Positions 8,987-18,362 are shown, numbered from the stretch's first letter. The stretch is 64,000 nucleotides of DNA from Mycobacterium terramassiliense (GCF_900157385.1 NZ_LT717701.1:248001-312000); one strand, 5' to 3'. Program-made: numbers and translations. The notes: a model not told the origin generated them from the letters alone.

Positions 8987-10149
8987 CTCGGTTCGTCTCC
9001 CAGGATCAGCACCGTAGTGAACAGGGCTCCCGCTCCCCCGTTGCTGCACAACGCGATATGCGCGCCGGGCACCTGGAGGTCGCCCGCCTGACCGCGCAGC
9101 TGCTGGACGGCGCGGATGGCCCGCTGCATCATCTGCGGGTTGGAGCCCGCGTGGCTGAAGGACATGGTTCCGCCGTCGGTGGTCACGGGATGGCTGCCGT
9201 CGACGGCGATGTGGCCGTCGGCGACGAACGGTCCGCCCTCGCCGTCGGCGCAGAAGCCGAAGGCCTCCAACTGGCGGATGATTTCGAAGGAGAACGGGTC
9301 GTAGAGCTCCAACACATCGACGTCGTCACGCCGTAGCCCGGCGTGGCTGAACGCGCGCTCGGCCGCGTGCCTGCCGACCACGCCGTTCACGTGGTCGCCG
9401 CGCCGACCGGCGAGGTCCCACGCGGGCGGATGCTGATACGACGGACCGTGAAAGTCCGCGCCGCTGCCCCACACGTAGACCGGCCCGCCGGCGACATCGA
9501 CTTTGTCCACGTTCGCGACCACCAACGCGCAGCCGCCCTCGGAAGTCGTGGCGCAGTCGAGGAGGTGAAACGGGTCGGCGATGGGCCGGGACGCGGTGAT
9601 GTCCTCCGGCGTGAACGGACCGCGTTGGTAGTAAACGGCTTCGGGGTTTCGCGATCCGTTGTTGCGGATCGTCGCCGCGACGATGGACAGTTGTTCGCGC
9701 GTCGTGCCATAGGCGTGCATGTGGCGCCGGGCGATGAGCGCGAACTCGGCGGTGGTGAACATCCCCCAGGGCGCAACGAATTCGTTCTCGGGCCTGGTCC
9801 ACGGCGCCGTGGCCTCGTGGTCGCGGTATTCGCCCGCCTGGGCGGCGACCAGGACGACGACGTCGGCCATGCCATGCTCGATCGCGGTCACCGCTTCGGT
9901 GATCATGCCGACCCCGAAAGCCAGGCCCTGCCACGCCGGGCCGATGCGCAGGTCGTAGATCAACGACGTGGAATGGGGGCTCGCGCTGATGCCGTCGACG
10001 TCGTCGAGGGTCAGGCCGGCGTCGTCGAGTGCGCCGCGAATGGCCTTGAGCGCCAAGCCTCGTGAGGTTTCACCATCCAGCCGACGGCCCTGCCGGGTGT
10101 TGTGCACGCCGACGATCGCGGCGGTCCGCCCGGTGCGGCTAGTTTTCAT
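8983..10149 (-). CDS. Thiolase / lipid-transfer (SCP-x type) acetyl-CoA acetyltransferase-like protein
   Basis: The product has 388 residues. It begins MKTSRTGRTAAIVGVHNT and shows LDDVDGISASP, DCATTSEGGCALVV and a C-terminal SNGGAGALFTTVLILGD. It belongs to the non-decarboxylating thiolase branch that includes SCP-x and Ltp2/Ltp4 aldolase or thiolase proteins. In that branch the N-terminal Cys nucleophile is often replaced, and I do not see a classical CxxxxG nucleophile motif, so aldolytic (retro-aldol) cleavage is possible. It acts with the DUF35 protein encoded next to it. The start is at ATG 10149, giving an 11-bp overlap with the upstream small gene. Confidence 0.88.
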   Translation of the reverse strand: MKTSRTGRTAAIVGVHNTRQGRRLDGETSRGLALKAIRGALDDAGLTLDDVDGISASPHSTSLIYDLRIGPAWQGLAFGVGMITEAVTAIEHGMADVVVLVAAQAGEYRDHEATAPWTRPENEFVAPWGMFTTAEFALIARRHMHAYGTTREQLSIVAATIRNNGSRNPEAVYYQRGPFTPEDITASRPIADPFHLLDCATTSEGGCALVVANVDKVDVAGGPVYVWGSGADFHGPSYQHPPAWDLAGRRGDHVNGVVGRHAAERAFSHAGLRRDDVDVLELYDPFSFEIIRQLEAFGFCADGEGGPFVADGHIAVDGSHPVTTDGGTMSFSHAGSNPQMMQRAIRAVQQLRGQAGDLQVPGAHIALCSNGGAGALFTTVLILGDEPR

Positions 10150-10468
10150 CCGCGACAACTCCCAGGTAGGCGCCGACGACGTCGTATTGTCGCCCGTCGC
10201 GCGTGATGGTTCCGATCTTCGTGGCCCGCGCCCGCCCGGCCGACGCGCCCGCCTCGACCACGTCGATTCGCACGTCGATGGGCCTGGAGGTTTGCGGATC
10301 GGTGATCTCGACGAGCATGGCCACGGCGCGTTCGCTCGCGTCCCACTCGACACCGGTGATCCGGTGCCGGGCGGTCAGCTCCATCACCAAGGAGTCCTGC
10401 CGCACCAGGAACCGGACCGGTGCGCACAGCTCGCCGGCGCGCGGCGGCACGCACAGCGTCACCGCCAT
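10139..10468 (-). CDS. Small conserved-looking protein of the catabolic operon
   Basis: The product has 109 residues with no recognised domain. It is beta-strand-rich by pattern (ALVEITDPQTSRPIDVRIDVVEAG). The start ATG at 10468 lies one base after the CoA-transferase stop and the stop overlaps the thiolase start by 11 bp, so it is clearly within the operon. It could be a subunit of a hotdog/DUF35-type complex, but nothing in the sequence proves that. Confidence 0.75.
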   Translation of the reverse strand: MAVTLCVPPRAGELCAPVRFLVRQDSLVMELTARHRITGVEWDASERAVAMLVEITDPQTSRPIDVRIDVVEAGASAGRARATKIGTITRDGRQYDVVGAYLGVVADEN

Positions 10469-10469
10469 G

Positions 10470-12815
10470 TCACAGTCCCGCCGGTCGCACGCTGGTGGCG
10501 CCCGCGGCGCGCAATTCGAGCAGATCCTGTTGGCTGCGCCCGAGAATGCCCGTCAGCACTTCGTCGGTGTGCTGGCCATACAACGGCGGCACCCGCCGAA
10601 TCCAGCGCCGGGGCCGCCCGACGAATGCGAAGGGCATGCCCGTGCACAAGAAGGAGCCGGCGACCGGGTGGTCGACCGTTTCCCAGAAGCCGCGTGCGAG
10701 CAGCTGCGGGTCGCTCAGCAGGGCCGCCGGCGCGGTGACGCGCGCGGCGGGCACCCCGGCACCGCGCAGCGCCGCCACCGCCTCGGCCACCGGGTGCCGC
10801 GCGGTCCAATCGGCGATCAGCTTGTCGATCTCGTCGGCGCGTTCCCGCCACGCACCCTCGTGCGGATCGAGCTCCGGGCGCTCGATGAGCCTCGCCAACG
10901 ACGCCCGCGCGGCGTCGTCCGTCGCTGCCAGCGCGACCCATTCGTCGTCACCCGGGCACGGGTACACGCCCTGGGGAGTTGCGCCGGGACCCCGGTTTCC
11001 CTCCCGGCGCAGCTCGACTCCGTTGCGCGAGTACTCCACCAGCATCTCGGCGGCCACGTTCAGTGCCGCCTCGACCATGGTGGATTCGACGTGCATCCCG
11101 GCCCCATCCCGGTCGCGGATCGCCAGCGCCGCGATCGCGGCGAACGCGGCGTGCAGCCCCGCGATGGGGTCGCACACCCCGCGCGGAATCACCGGCGGGC
11201 CGTCGGCGTGTCCGGTCATCCACGCCATGCCCGTCGCCTGCTCCATCGTCTGCGCGAACCCGACGCGGTCGCGCCAGGGGCCGTCAAGCCCGAACGCGGG
11301 CATCCGGACCATGACGGCGCGGGGATTGGCCGCCGCGACGGCATCCCAAGTCAATCCGAAGTTGCCCATCACCCGCGGCGAGAAGTTCTCGATGACGAGA
11401 TCGCTTGCCGCCATGAGCTCTAACGCGATGGCGCGTCCGGCGTCGGTGCTGAGCTCGACGCTGATGCCGCGCTTGTTGTTGTTGCTGCACAAGAACACCG
11501 GGCCCCATTCCCACCATTGGTCCCAGTCCGGCGGGCGTCCCGCGGAGAACCTCATGCCGTCGGGTCGGCGGACACCCTCGAGTTTGATCACGTCGGCGCC
11601 GAGGGCACCGAGCAACTGGGTGGCGACGGGCCCGGCCCAGAACGCGGTGAGGTCGGTGATTCGTATGTCGCACAACGGAAGCGCGTCGGCGTCGGCCCCG
11701 GGTCCATCGGGCCGCCGCGGACGGGCCGGCCAGTGCAGGCGGCCGTTGTCGGCACCGAGCCGCGGCGGCTGCCCGGGTGGTCTGGTGATCATCGCCTCGC
11801 TGCGATACGGCACGCGTGGCTGCAGGACCCCGAGCGCTGATTCGACGAAGACGCCGCGCTGCACGAAGTGGTCGACGGTGGGCAACGACGCCGGGGTGGC
11901 GATGGGGGCCACCGGGATCCGGAACGCCACCGCGACGTCGATGATCTCTTGCGTGGTGCGGGACTCGGTCCAGCGAGTGACCATGGCGAGGAACTCGTCG
12001 CGGCGCTGCACGCGCCCGGCGAACGAGGCCAGTTCGGCGTCGTCGACCAGATCGGCGCGATCGATCATGATCAGAAAGTCCTGGAACTGCTGGGCGGTGA
12101 TCGTGCAGAACCCGACCATGCCGTCGGCGGTGGCAACGATCGACGGCAGCTCCAGGCTGCGTTGGTAGAGCAGGGAATCCGCGCCCAGGACGCTGGCCGA
12201 CATGGTCGACAACCCGCCCATCGCGATGACCATCGCCTCGTAGGTGGAGACGTCGATGACCTCGCCGCGCCCGCTGCGGGCGGCGTGGCGGGCGGTCGCC
12301 GCGGCGACCGCCGCGGCGAAGGTGCCCGCGAGCCACTCGCCCAGCCGACCGCCGGCCTGCACCGGCTCGTCACCCGGCCACCCTCGGCTCGCGATCGAGC
12401 CGCACAACGCCTGCAGAATGAACTCGTTGGCGACCACCTGATCCTCGACGTAGGGGCCCGTCATGCCGAACGGCGTCACGGCCACGACGACGGCCGCGGC
12501 GCCGGTGTGCGCCGTGATGGAGTCGAGGGTCCAGCCGTCGGTCAGGTCGGTGATGACGAGGTCGGCGCCGGCCAGCAGCGCCGCGGTCTGCGCGTCGTCG
12601 TTCACCGACTTCTTGCCCGCGGCCAGGTAGCCGAACAGCGCCCCGGCGGGCCCGCCGGGCCGGGCCGACCAGCGCCGCACCGAATCACCGTGCGGGGACT
12701 CGATTTTCACGACTTCGGCTCCCGCGTCGACGAACATCTTGCCGCAGTACGAAGCCGCGATGCCGTTGGAGAGCTCCAGCACCCGCCAGTCGGCGAACGG
12801 TGCCCGGGCCGCCAC
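10470..12815 (-). CDS. Two-domain CaiB/BaiF-type (class III) CoA-transferase
   Basis: The product has 781 residues, about twice a single family III CoA-transferase. Domain 1 covers ~5-370 and begins ADWRVLELSNGIAASYCGKMF; domain 2 covers ~410-750 and includes DLTAFWAGPVATQLLGALGADVIKLEG and NNKRGISVEL. The catalytic Asp region of domain 2 reads CDPIAGLHAA (Asp present); the matching stretch of domain 1 reads GEWLAGTF, with Glu in its place, suggesting one inactive half. The GTG start at 12815 lies 2 bp after the amidohydrolase stop. It should move CoA between carboxylic acids in the same catabolic pathway as the neighbouring thiolase. Confidence 0.9.
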   Translation of the reverse strand: MAARAPFADWRVLELSNGIAASYCGKMFVDAGAEVVKIESPHGDSVRRWSARPGGPAGALFGYLAAGKKSVNDDAQTAALLAGADLVITDLTDGWTLDSITAHTGAAAVVVAVTPFGMTGPYVEDQVVANEFILQALCGSIASRGWPGDEPVQAGGRLGEWLAGTFAAAVAAATARHAARSGRGEVIDVSTYEAMVIAMGGLSTMSASVLGADSLLYQRSLELPSIVATADGMVGFCTITAQQFQDFLIMIDRADLVDDAELASFAGRVQRRDEFLAMVTRWTESRTTQEIIDVAVAFRIPVAPIATPASLPTVDHFVQRGVFVESALGVLQPRVPYRSEAMITRPPGQPPRLGADNGRLHWPARPRRPDGPGADADALPLCDIRITDLTAFWAGPVATQLLGALGADVIKLEGVRRPDGMRFSAGRPPDWDQWWEWGPVFLCSNNNKRGISVELSTDAGRAIALELMAASDLVIENFSPRVMGNFGLTWDAVAAANPRAVMVRMPAFGLDGPWRDRVGFAQTMEQATGMAWMTGHADGPPVIPRGVCDPIAGLHAAFAAIAALAIRDRDGAGMHVESTMVEAALNVAAEMLVEYSRNGVELRREGNRGPGATPQGVYPCPGDDEWVALAATDDAARASLARLIERPELDPHEGAWRERADEIDKLIADWTARHPVAEAVAALRGAGVPAARVTAPAALLSDPQLLARGFWETVDHPVAGSFLCTGMPFAFVGRPRRWIRRVPPLYGQHTDEVLTGILGRSQQDLLELRAAGATSVRPAGL

Positions 12816-12817
12816 GC

Positions 12818-14167
12818 TCAGTTGCCCAGGGTGGTGGCGCGTCCCGCGATACCGGAAGCCTCCGCCGTCACCGGTGCCGCCGCTTGGGCCTGCAGGGCGA
12901 ACTGCGTCATCCGGGTCCACGCGTCGCGGTCACGCTGGCTGGCTCGGCGGCCGACATGGGTGACGACGTCGACGTCGGTGGCCTGCGCCCGCAGGGAGCC
13001 GGCGCGGGCGTGTTCCTTCGGGATGTAGCGGAACGGATCGAACGAGTAGGCGGCCATGGCGTTTTCGTGGGTGATCTTGTTGATGACCGAGTCGTCGAGG
13101 TGGCCCATCGTCTCCATGACGTCCTCGGGAGCGAACGGCCAATTGCTGTCCGAATGCGGGAAGTCGGACTCCCAGCACAGCATGTCCTCGTTGAACCAGT
13201 CCATGTTGCGCACGCCGACCTTGTCGCTGATGAAGCAGGTATAGAAGTGGCGCTTGAACACGTCGGTCGGTCCGGTGTAGCCGGGCGGGAACTTCGCGAG
13301 CGTCCAGCCCGAGTGCCGGTTGTAGACGTGCTCGGCGCGCCACAGGAAGTACGGGATCCAGCCGACGTCGCCCTCGGTGAGGGAGAATTTCAGCTGCGGG
13401 AAGTCGGCCCAGAATTCGGCCCAGATCAGCTCGGTGAAGGTGAACATGCTCATCATCGACGACGCCGTCATCTGCACGCTGGGCGGCGCGTCGCTTGACA
13501 CCTGCGGCGATCGCGACGCCGACCCGACGTGGGTGCACAGCACCGTCTTGTTCTCGCACACCGCCTCGAACAACGGATACCAATACTTGGTGTGAATGCT
13601 GGGCATTTGCAACGCTTCCGGATTCTCCGAGAACGTCACCGCGTGGCAGCCCTTGCCGGCCAGTCGCTGGACTTCCTTGGCCGCCTCGGCCACGTCGAAC
13701 AGCGGCAGGATGCCGCAGGGGATGAACCGGCCCGGGTAGGAGGCGCACCACTCGTCGACGTGCCAGTCGTTGTAGGCCTTGATCATCACCAGGTTGACGT
13801 CACGATCGGGCCCCTGGTTGAGGACCTGGCCCGAAAACCCGGTGAAGTTCGGGAAGTTCAGACCCGCCAGCTGCCCGCCGGCGTTCATGTCGCGTACCCG
13901 CTCGTCGACGTTGAAGCAGCCCGGCCGCATCTCGTCGTAGCGCGAGGCGTCGATGTTGTACATCTCGCGGGGCTTTCCGGCGACGGCATTGAGGCCCATG
14001 TTCCGTCCGCGGACGTCGCCGTAGTACCACTGCTGGACCCCGTCGGGCTCGAGGACCACCCGGGGCGCGAGGTCGCGGTACTTGGCGGGGACATGCGCGT
14101 CGAACATGTCGGCGGGCTCGGCGATATGGTCGTCCACGCTGATCAGGATCAGGTCGTCCTTGTGCAT
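12818..14167 (-). CDS. Amidohydrolase family protein (metal-dependent TIM-barrel hydrolase)
   Basis: The product has 449 residues. It begins MHKDDLILISVDDHIAEPADMFD, with the metal-binding region VDDH near the N-terminus, THVGSASRSPQ in the middle and WESDFPHSDSNWPF near the end. This is the arrangement of amidohydrolase-2 family decarboxylases and hydrolases that often act on ring-cleavage or beta-oxidation products. ATG at 14167 has the ribosome binding site GAGGAG. It is the first gene of the minus-strand operon 14167-7908. Confidence 0.9.
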   Translation of the reverse strand: MHKDDLILISVDDHIAEPADMFDAHVPAKYRDLAPRVVLEPDGVQQWYYGDVRGRNMGLNAVAGKPREMYNIDASRYDEMRPGCFNVDERVRDMNAGGQLAGLNFPNFTGFSGQVLNQGPDRDVNLVMIKAYNDWHVDEWCASYPGRFIPCGILPLFDVAEAAKEVQRLAGKGCHAVTFSENPEALQMPSIHTKYWYPLFEAVCENKTVLCTHVGSASRSPQVSSDAPPSVQMTASSMMSMFTFTELIWAEFWADFPQLKFSLTEGDVGWIPYFLWRAEHVYNRHSGWTLAKFPPGYTGPTDVFKRHFYTCFISDKVGVRNMDWFNEDMLCWESDFPHSDSNWPFAPEDVMETMGHLDDSVINKITHENAMAAYSFDPFRYIPKEHARAGSLRAQATDVDVVTHVGRRASQRDRDAWTRMTQFALQAQAAAPVTAEASGIAGRATTLGN

Positions 14168-14197
14168 GCCGCGCTCCTCGCCCGCCGATATGGGACT

Positions 14198-14227
14198 AGT
14201 AGACAATGATGCCGGTCACAGTGTCAA
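14198..14227 (-). promoter_or_regulatory. SigA-like promoter for the 14167-7908 operon
   Basis: Read on the minus strand, TTGACA (14227-14222) is followed after 18 bp by TCTACT (14203-14198), a fair -35/-10 pair. The -10 ends 31 bp upstream of the amidohydrolase start. No transcript start has been seen; this is a pattern match. Confidence 0.5.
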
Positions 14228-14353
14228 CGGCAACGCTCGCCGCCACCTGGCGGCAAAGCCCCGTGGCAGCGCCGCAAAGCAGGTACCGGCGGGGGCGGCC
14301 ACCGCCGCCGGATCGTGCCGGATATCAGCGACTATTAGTCCACTGGAGTTGGG

Positions 14354-14971
14354 CTACGCGATCGCGACCGCGGCCAGGCCCTGGCGCACCCGCTCGGGTA
14401 GCGATCCCCCGTCGCTCAACCAGTCGTCCAGGGCGATGCGCACCGCCGCCATCGCCAGCGCACCGATCAGCCGGGGCCGGGGATCCTGGGCCGCCAACCC
14501 AGGTATCCGCGGCGCGATGAGCTCGGCGATCGCCGATTCGTACCGGACATAGATGCGCAGCGTCCAGGCGTCGAGCGTCTCGGATGACCTTGTCAGCGTG
14601 GCCAATTCACGGACCTGGTCCTCGATTTCGGTGAACCCGAGGGCGAGCTCACCGAAGGCGCCGGCGACGGCCGCGGTGGCGGTCAGGGCCGCCGGCTGGG
14701 CGGCCAGCGCGCCGGTGATGCGGTTGAGCCAATGGGCGTTCATGCCCTCGGCCACGGCGTCCTCTTTCGAGTTGAAGTAGCGGAAGAAGGTCGCCCGCCC
14801 GATCGCTGCGGCGTCGGCGATCCGGTCCACCGTCGCGCCCGCCAGACCAACGCTGCCGACCAGCTGCGCTGCCGCGTCCGCGATGCGCTGCCGCGTCGCG
14901 GTGCGCCGCCGTTCGGCGAGCGAGATTCGCTCGCCGTCTCCGCGCGACGCTGTTGCCAAGGGGTGAGACAT
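14354..14971 (-). CDS. TetR-family transcriptional regulator
   Basis: The product has 205 residues. The HTH is RQRIADAAAQLVGSVGL, then TVDRIADAAAIGRATFFRYFNSKEDAV. The C-terminal half is helical with LGFTEIEDQVRELATL. The ATG at 14971 lies inside a perfect palindrome shared with the divergent gene at 14989, and there is no room for a ribosome binding site, so the transcript is probably leaderless. It probably represses itself, the DUF1214 gene and the sulfotransferase behind it. A TTG four codons in is an alternative start. Confidence 0.9.
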   Translation of the reverse strand: MSHPLATASRGDGERISLAERRRTATRQRIADAAAQLVGSVGLAGATVDRIADAAAIGRATFFRYFNSKEDAVAEGMNAHWLNRITGALAAQPAALTATAAVAGAFGELALGFTEIEDQVRELATLTRSSETLDAWTLRIYVRYESAIAELIAPRIPGLAAQDPRPRLIGALAMAAVRIALDDWLSDGGSLPERVRQGLAAVAIA

Positions 14972-14996
14972 AGTCTAAGCATAAGACTATGTCTCA
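14964..14996. promoter_or_regulatory. Palindromic TetR operator holding both divergent start codons
   Basis: Perfect 13-bp arms TGAGACATAGTCT (14964-14976) and AGACTATGTCTCA (14984-14996) flank a 7-bp centre AAGCATA. The minus-strand start codon occupies 14969-14971 and the plus-strand ATG 14989-14991, so a bound repressor would cover both starts. Two divergent leaderless transcripts are the simplest reading. Confidence 0.8.
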
Positions 14997-16086
14997 AACC
15001 ATGGCGTCGGGGCCGGCCGGCGAGGTCGCCCCGAAGGCGCGCGCCGCGTGGCAGTTCTTCCAGCAGATGATGGCCGACGTCACCAAGATCGTGATGGAGG
15101 ACGCCGAATCCGAGCGCGAACTCCTGGAGGGGTTGCGCGTCATCGCGCGCGTCTCGTCGTTGTGCTCGCAACTGTCGGTCGAGGCCGACCCCGACCGGCC
15201 GTCGTTCTTCGACATGTGTTCTCCGACAAGGATGATCGGCGGACCCAATCCCGACGGCAACTACTACCTGGCGATGATTCGCGGCGACCGGCGCTACCGG
15301 ATCACCGGCACCCGGGGCACGAGTGCCTACCTTGGATTCCAGATCCTCGCCGGCACCGGCCTGACCCCGCGCCGGATGGCGAACTACGTCAGCGACACCG
15401 AGCTGAGCGGCGACGAATTTGCGCTGGTGCTCGCGTCGGAGGAGCCCGCCGATCTCGGCGGCGCCCGATGGGTGCAGATTCCCGACGACGCATCCTCGGT
15501 CGTCGTCCGCGAATACATCGGCGACCCCGCCGCGGAGACGCTGGCGACCTTACGCATCGAAGCGCTGGACCCGGACCCCGTGGCGCCACTGACCGACGAC
15601 GAGCTCGCCGACCAGTTCACCGCGATGGCGTGGTCGCTGATGAAGCTCACCACGATGCACCGCACCATCAAGCCCCAGCTCTTGCAACAACCCAATACGC
15701 TGCTGACCGCCGAGGCCGCCGATCTGGGCGCCGCCGACACCACGCCGGACAACCTGTACATGATGGGGACCTTCCGGCTCGATCCCGGCCAGGCCCTGGT
15801 GCTCGACATCGAGCCGCCCGACACCCGCTACTGGAACGTCACGCTGGAAAGCGTCTGGCACGAGTGCCTGGAGCCGCGCCGCCGGCACAGCTCGGTGACC
15901 AATCGCGCGGTGCAACCCGACGCGGACGGGCGGGTGCGGATCGCGATCTCCGCGGACGACTTCGGCTTCGGCCACTGGCTCGACACCGGCGGCCGCCATC
16001 GCGGATTCATCGTCGTGCGCTGGCTGGACAACCCCGGCCCACCCGACGTCTGCGTGTCGGTCCGCGAAGGAGCGGACCGGCGGTGA
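14989..16086 (+). CDS. DUF1214 domain-containing protein
   Basis: The product has 365 residues. The region 250-355 matches DUF1214, with PPDTRYWNVTLESVWHECLE and an end reading GFIVVRWLDNPGPPD. The N-terminal ~110 residues resemble DUF1254/1214 partners (GDRRYRITGTRGTSAYLGFQI). The biochemical role is unknown, but such genes often accompany catabolic clusters in mycobacteria. Start ATG 14989 lies in the operator and an alternative ATG lies at 15001. The stop TGA overlaps the GTG of the sulfotransferase, so the two are translationally coupled. Confidence 0.88.
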   Translation: MSQTMASGPAGEVAPKARAAWQFFQQMMADVTKIVMEDAESERELLEGLRVIARVSSLCSQLSVEADPDRPSFFDMCSPTRMIGGPNPDGNYYLAMIRGDRRYRITGTRGTSAYLGFQILAGTGLTPRRMANYVSDTELSGDEFALVLASEEPADLGGARWVQIPDDASSVVVREYIGDPAAETLATLRIEALDPDPVAPLTDDELADQFTAMAWSLMKLTTMHRTIKPQLLQQPNTLLTAEAADLGAADTTPDNLYMMGTFRLDPGQALVLDIEPPDTRYWNVTLESVWHECLEPRRRHSSVTNRAVQPDADGRVRIAISADDFGFGHWLDTGGRHRGFIVVRWLDNPGPPDVCVSVREGADRR

Positions 16087-17255
16087 CGCTGCGGCAGCGG
16101 TTCGCGCCGGAGCGGCTCATCACCACCGCCTGCGAGGAGGCCGAATGCGACGACTTCGGCGCGGACGGGTGGCAACCCGGGCTGCAGCGGCTCACCGACG
16201 GACTGGTCGACGAGGCGCGACTCTCGCCGATCGGTGTGGAGATCGCCTACCTGGACGTCATGCGGGCGCTGAAAAACCGGCTCGGCGTGATCGCGTGGCG
16301 CAAAAGGCATCCCGAAGTCGCCGACAAGCCGATCACCGCGCCGATCTTCATCGTCGGCCAGCCGCGCACCGGCACCACGATCCTCTACGACCTGCTCGCC
16401 CAGGACCCCGACCTGCGGGCGCCGCTGACCTGGGAGGTCGACGCGCCCTGCCCGGTCCCGCAGCCGGAGACCTATCACAGCGATCCGCGGATCGCGCAGG
16501 CCCAGGCCAGCATCGAGATGTCCGAACAGATCATCCCCGGCTTCCTGGCGTTTCACCCGATGGGCGCGCTCGTCGGGCAGGAGTGCGTGCGCATCACCGC
16601 CAGCGAGTTCACCAGCATGATCTTCTCGGTGCAGTACCGCCTGCCGAGCTACTACCGCTGGCTGCTGTACGAGGCCGACCATGCCGGCGCCTACCGCTTT
16701 CACCGAATCTTCCTGCAGCACCTGCAGTCCGGGGTTGCCGGGCAGTGGCTGCTGAAATCGCCTGCGCACCTGTGGCACCTCGACGACCTGCTCGCGGAGT
16801 ACCCCGACGCGTTGATCGTCCAGACCCACCGCGATCCGCTCAACGTCATCTCGTCCATCGCCGCGCTGACCCACCACCTCCGGCGGATGGGCAGCGATGA
16901 GTCGGACATCGCCGAGTGCGCGGCCCAGTCCTACGAGGAGATCGTCGTCGGACTGGAACGCGAAATGGCGCTGCGCGAGGCCGGCGCCATTCCCACCGGC
17001 CGCGTGATCGACGTGCTGTTCACCGATTTCGTGAACGACCCGTGGACGACGATCGACGACATCTACCGCAAGCTGGGCCGCGAGCTGAAACCCGAGACCG
17101 CACAAAAGATGCGGGATTTCCTGGCCGCCCATCCCGGCGACGGCGGGGGCACCCGCTACACGTGGTCGGACACCGGCCTGGACGCCGCCGAGGTCCGCGA
17201 CCGGGTGAGCGCCTACCAGGACCGCTACGGGGTGCCGGCGGAGCCGTTGCGCTGA
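16083..17255 (+). CDS. Sulfotransferase family protein
   Basis: The product has 390 residues. The PAPS-binding P-loop-like motif IFIVGQPRTGTTILYDLL is near residue 91, and the second PAPS region reads LIVQTHRDPLNVISSIAAL. Aromatic residues near WLLKSPAHLWHLD match the Sulfotransfer_3 family. It should transfer a sulfuryl group from PAPS to an alcohol or lipid. GTG at 16083 overlaps the previous stop (GTGA). Its end lies 1 bp before the convergent membrane-protein gene. The acceptor is unknown. Confidence 0.9.
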   Translation: MTLRQRFAPERLITTACEEAECDDFGADGWQPGLQRLTDGLVDEARLSPIGVEIAYLDVMRALKNRLGVIAWRKRHPEVADKPITAPIFIVGQPRTGTTILYDLLAQDPDLRAPLTWEVDAPCPVPQPETYHSDPRIAQAQASIEMSEQIIPGFLAFHPMGALVGQECVRITASEFTSMIFSVQYRLPSYYRWLLYEADHAGAYRFHRIFLQHLQSGVAGQWLLKSPAHLWHLDDLLAEYPDALIVQTHRDPLNVISSIAALTHHLRRMGSDESDIAECAAQSYEEIVVGLEREMALREAGAIPTGRVIDVLFTDFVNDPWTTIDDIYRKLGRELKPETAQKMRDFLAAHPGDGGGTRYTWSDTGLDAAEVRDRVSAYQDRYGVPAEPLR

Positions 17256-17256
17256 G

Positions 17257-18294
17257 TCACTCGGCGCGTCGACTCTTGTCCGGGGAACTGCCGTTCGCGG
17301 GATCCGTTTCCGCCGTGAGGATTTCGCTGGCACGCTGGTCGACGTAGCGGGTGACGGCATGCTGACCCGCCCCGAATGCGGTCGCGAGGAGCAGACTACC
17401 GATCAACGTGTTCGACGATCCGACATGCAGCACGTCGGCGCCCAATGTCAACAGCCCGACGACGGCGACCAGCGGGCCGAGGACAAGTTTCAATAAGCCC
17501 TGCTGGAGCGGCAGATTGAAGGGACTGTGGCCCAGCGGCACCTTGGACATGGCCGGGATCGCGGTGAACAACGCGCCGACGGACCCGAAGAACATGACCA
17601 GGAAGAGGTACTGCCAGGGCGCATCCTTGAAGCTGTCGTCGGGCAAGGTGAGGAAGTGATCGTCTCGGAACAGCCGTTGGGTCAACAAGGTCAGAGCGGT
17701 GAAAAAGAGGCAGACACCGGACGCGAGGATCAACCGGTTCCTGAGATACCGCGCCTCTTGGTTGCTGCGATCGGAGTTGTCGTGCGCCGTGCGCAAAACA
17801 CCGACGATGGACGGGCGCAGCTCCGCGGTATTGGTATGGGACGGGTCCGCCAGCAACGCTTCCAGGTCCTTTTGCCTCTTGTCATCCTTTAGATGGAAGC
17901 TTGCATATCCCAAGGCTTCGCTGGCGCGGGCACGCAGTTCCGAGTCGGGCAGCAGATCGACGGTGCGCTCCTCGACCTCATGGAGGCGCGCCCAGGCACG
18001 CTCGATCTCGGTGCCCCACCACCACTTTCGGATAGAGACTTTGGATTCCGCCGCGATACCGGCGTCGGACAGGAGGCTGTTGATGAGAAAGGCGCGTTGC
18101 TCCTGATCGGGACGATTCTTCAGCTCGAGGCGGGCCAGGTCGTCCAGCAGCATGATGCGACGGCGTTGGACCGTTTGCCGCCAGGGCGAGGTCGACCGCC
18201 ACGTGTTCGGCAGTCCCGACTGGAAGCCGTTCCACGTGTCGCCACGGAAGTTGGGGGCTGGCGGCGTCGAGCCGGCGTTCGGCGGTATGGACAT
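17257..18294 (-). CDS. Uncharacterised four-helix membrane protein
   Basis: The product has 345 residues and I do not recognise the family. The first ~200 residues are soluble and charged, with DDLARLELKNRPDQEQRAFL and a Trp-rich RKWWWGTE. Four hydrophobic segments follow: around LILASGVCLFFTALTLL, YLFLVMFFGSVGALFTAI, LVLGPLVAVVGLLTLG and LIGSLLLATAFGAGQHAV. The C-terminus is charged. Start ATG at 18294 has the ribosome binding site GGGAGGA. It is divergent from the zincin-like/lysin genes, with inverted repeats in between. A holin role is possible in principle but it is too long and late for a classical phage holin. Confidence 0.8.
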   Translation of the reverse strand: MSIPPNAGSTPPAPNFRGDTWNGFQSGLPNTWRSTSPWRQTVQRRRIMLLDDLARLELKNRPDQEQRAFLINSLLSDAGIAAESKVSIRKWWWGTEIERAWARLHEVEERTVDLLPDSELRARASEALGYASFHLKDDKRQKDLEALLADPSHTNTAELRPSIVGVLRTAHDNSDRSNQEARYLRNRLILASGVCLFFTALTLLTQRLFRDDHFLTLPDDSFKDAPWQYLFLVMFFGSVGALFTAIPAMSKVPLGHSPFNLPLQQGLLKLVLGPLVAVVGLLTLGADVLHVGSSNTLIGSLLLATAFGAGQHAVTRYVDQRASEILTAETDPANGSSPDKSRRAE

Positions 18295-18362
18295 GGATTC
18301 CTCCCAGGGTGAACAGGTGGGCCCAAAAATCGCGTCGAGTGTCACTCCCGCCGGCGCGGCCG

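Noticed and set aside
10420..12168. Long plus-strand open frame over the CoA-transferase
   Set aside because: Shadow of a high-GC gene; the reading has no recognisable motif.
15048..17255. 735-codon plus-strand frame as one long protein
   Set aside because: The first part is an out-of-frame shadow of the DUF1214 gene; only the sulfotransferase from GTG 16083 shows motifs.
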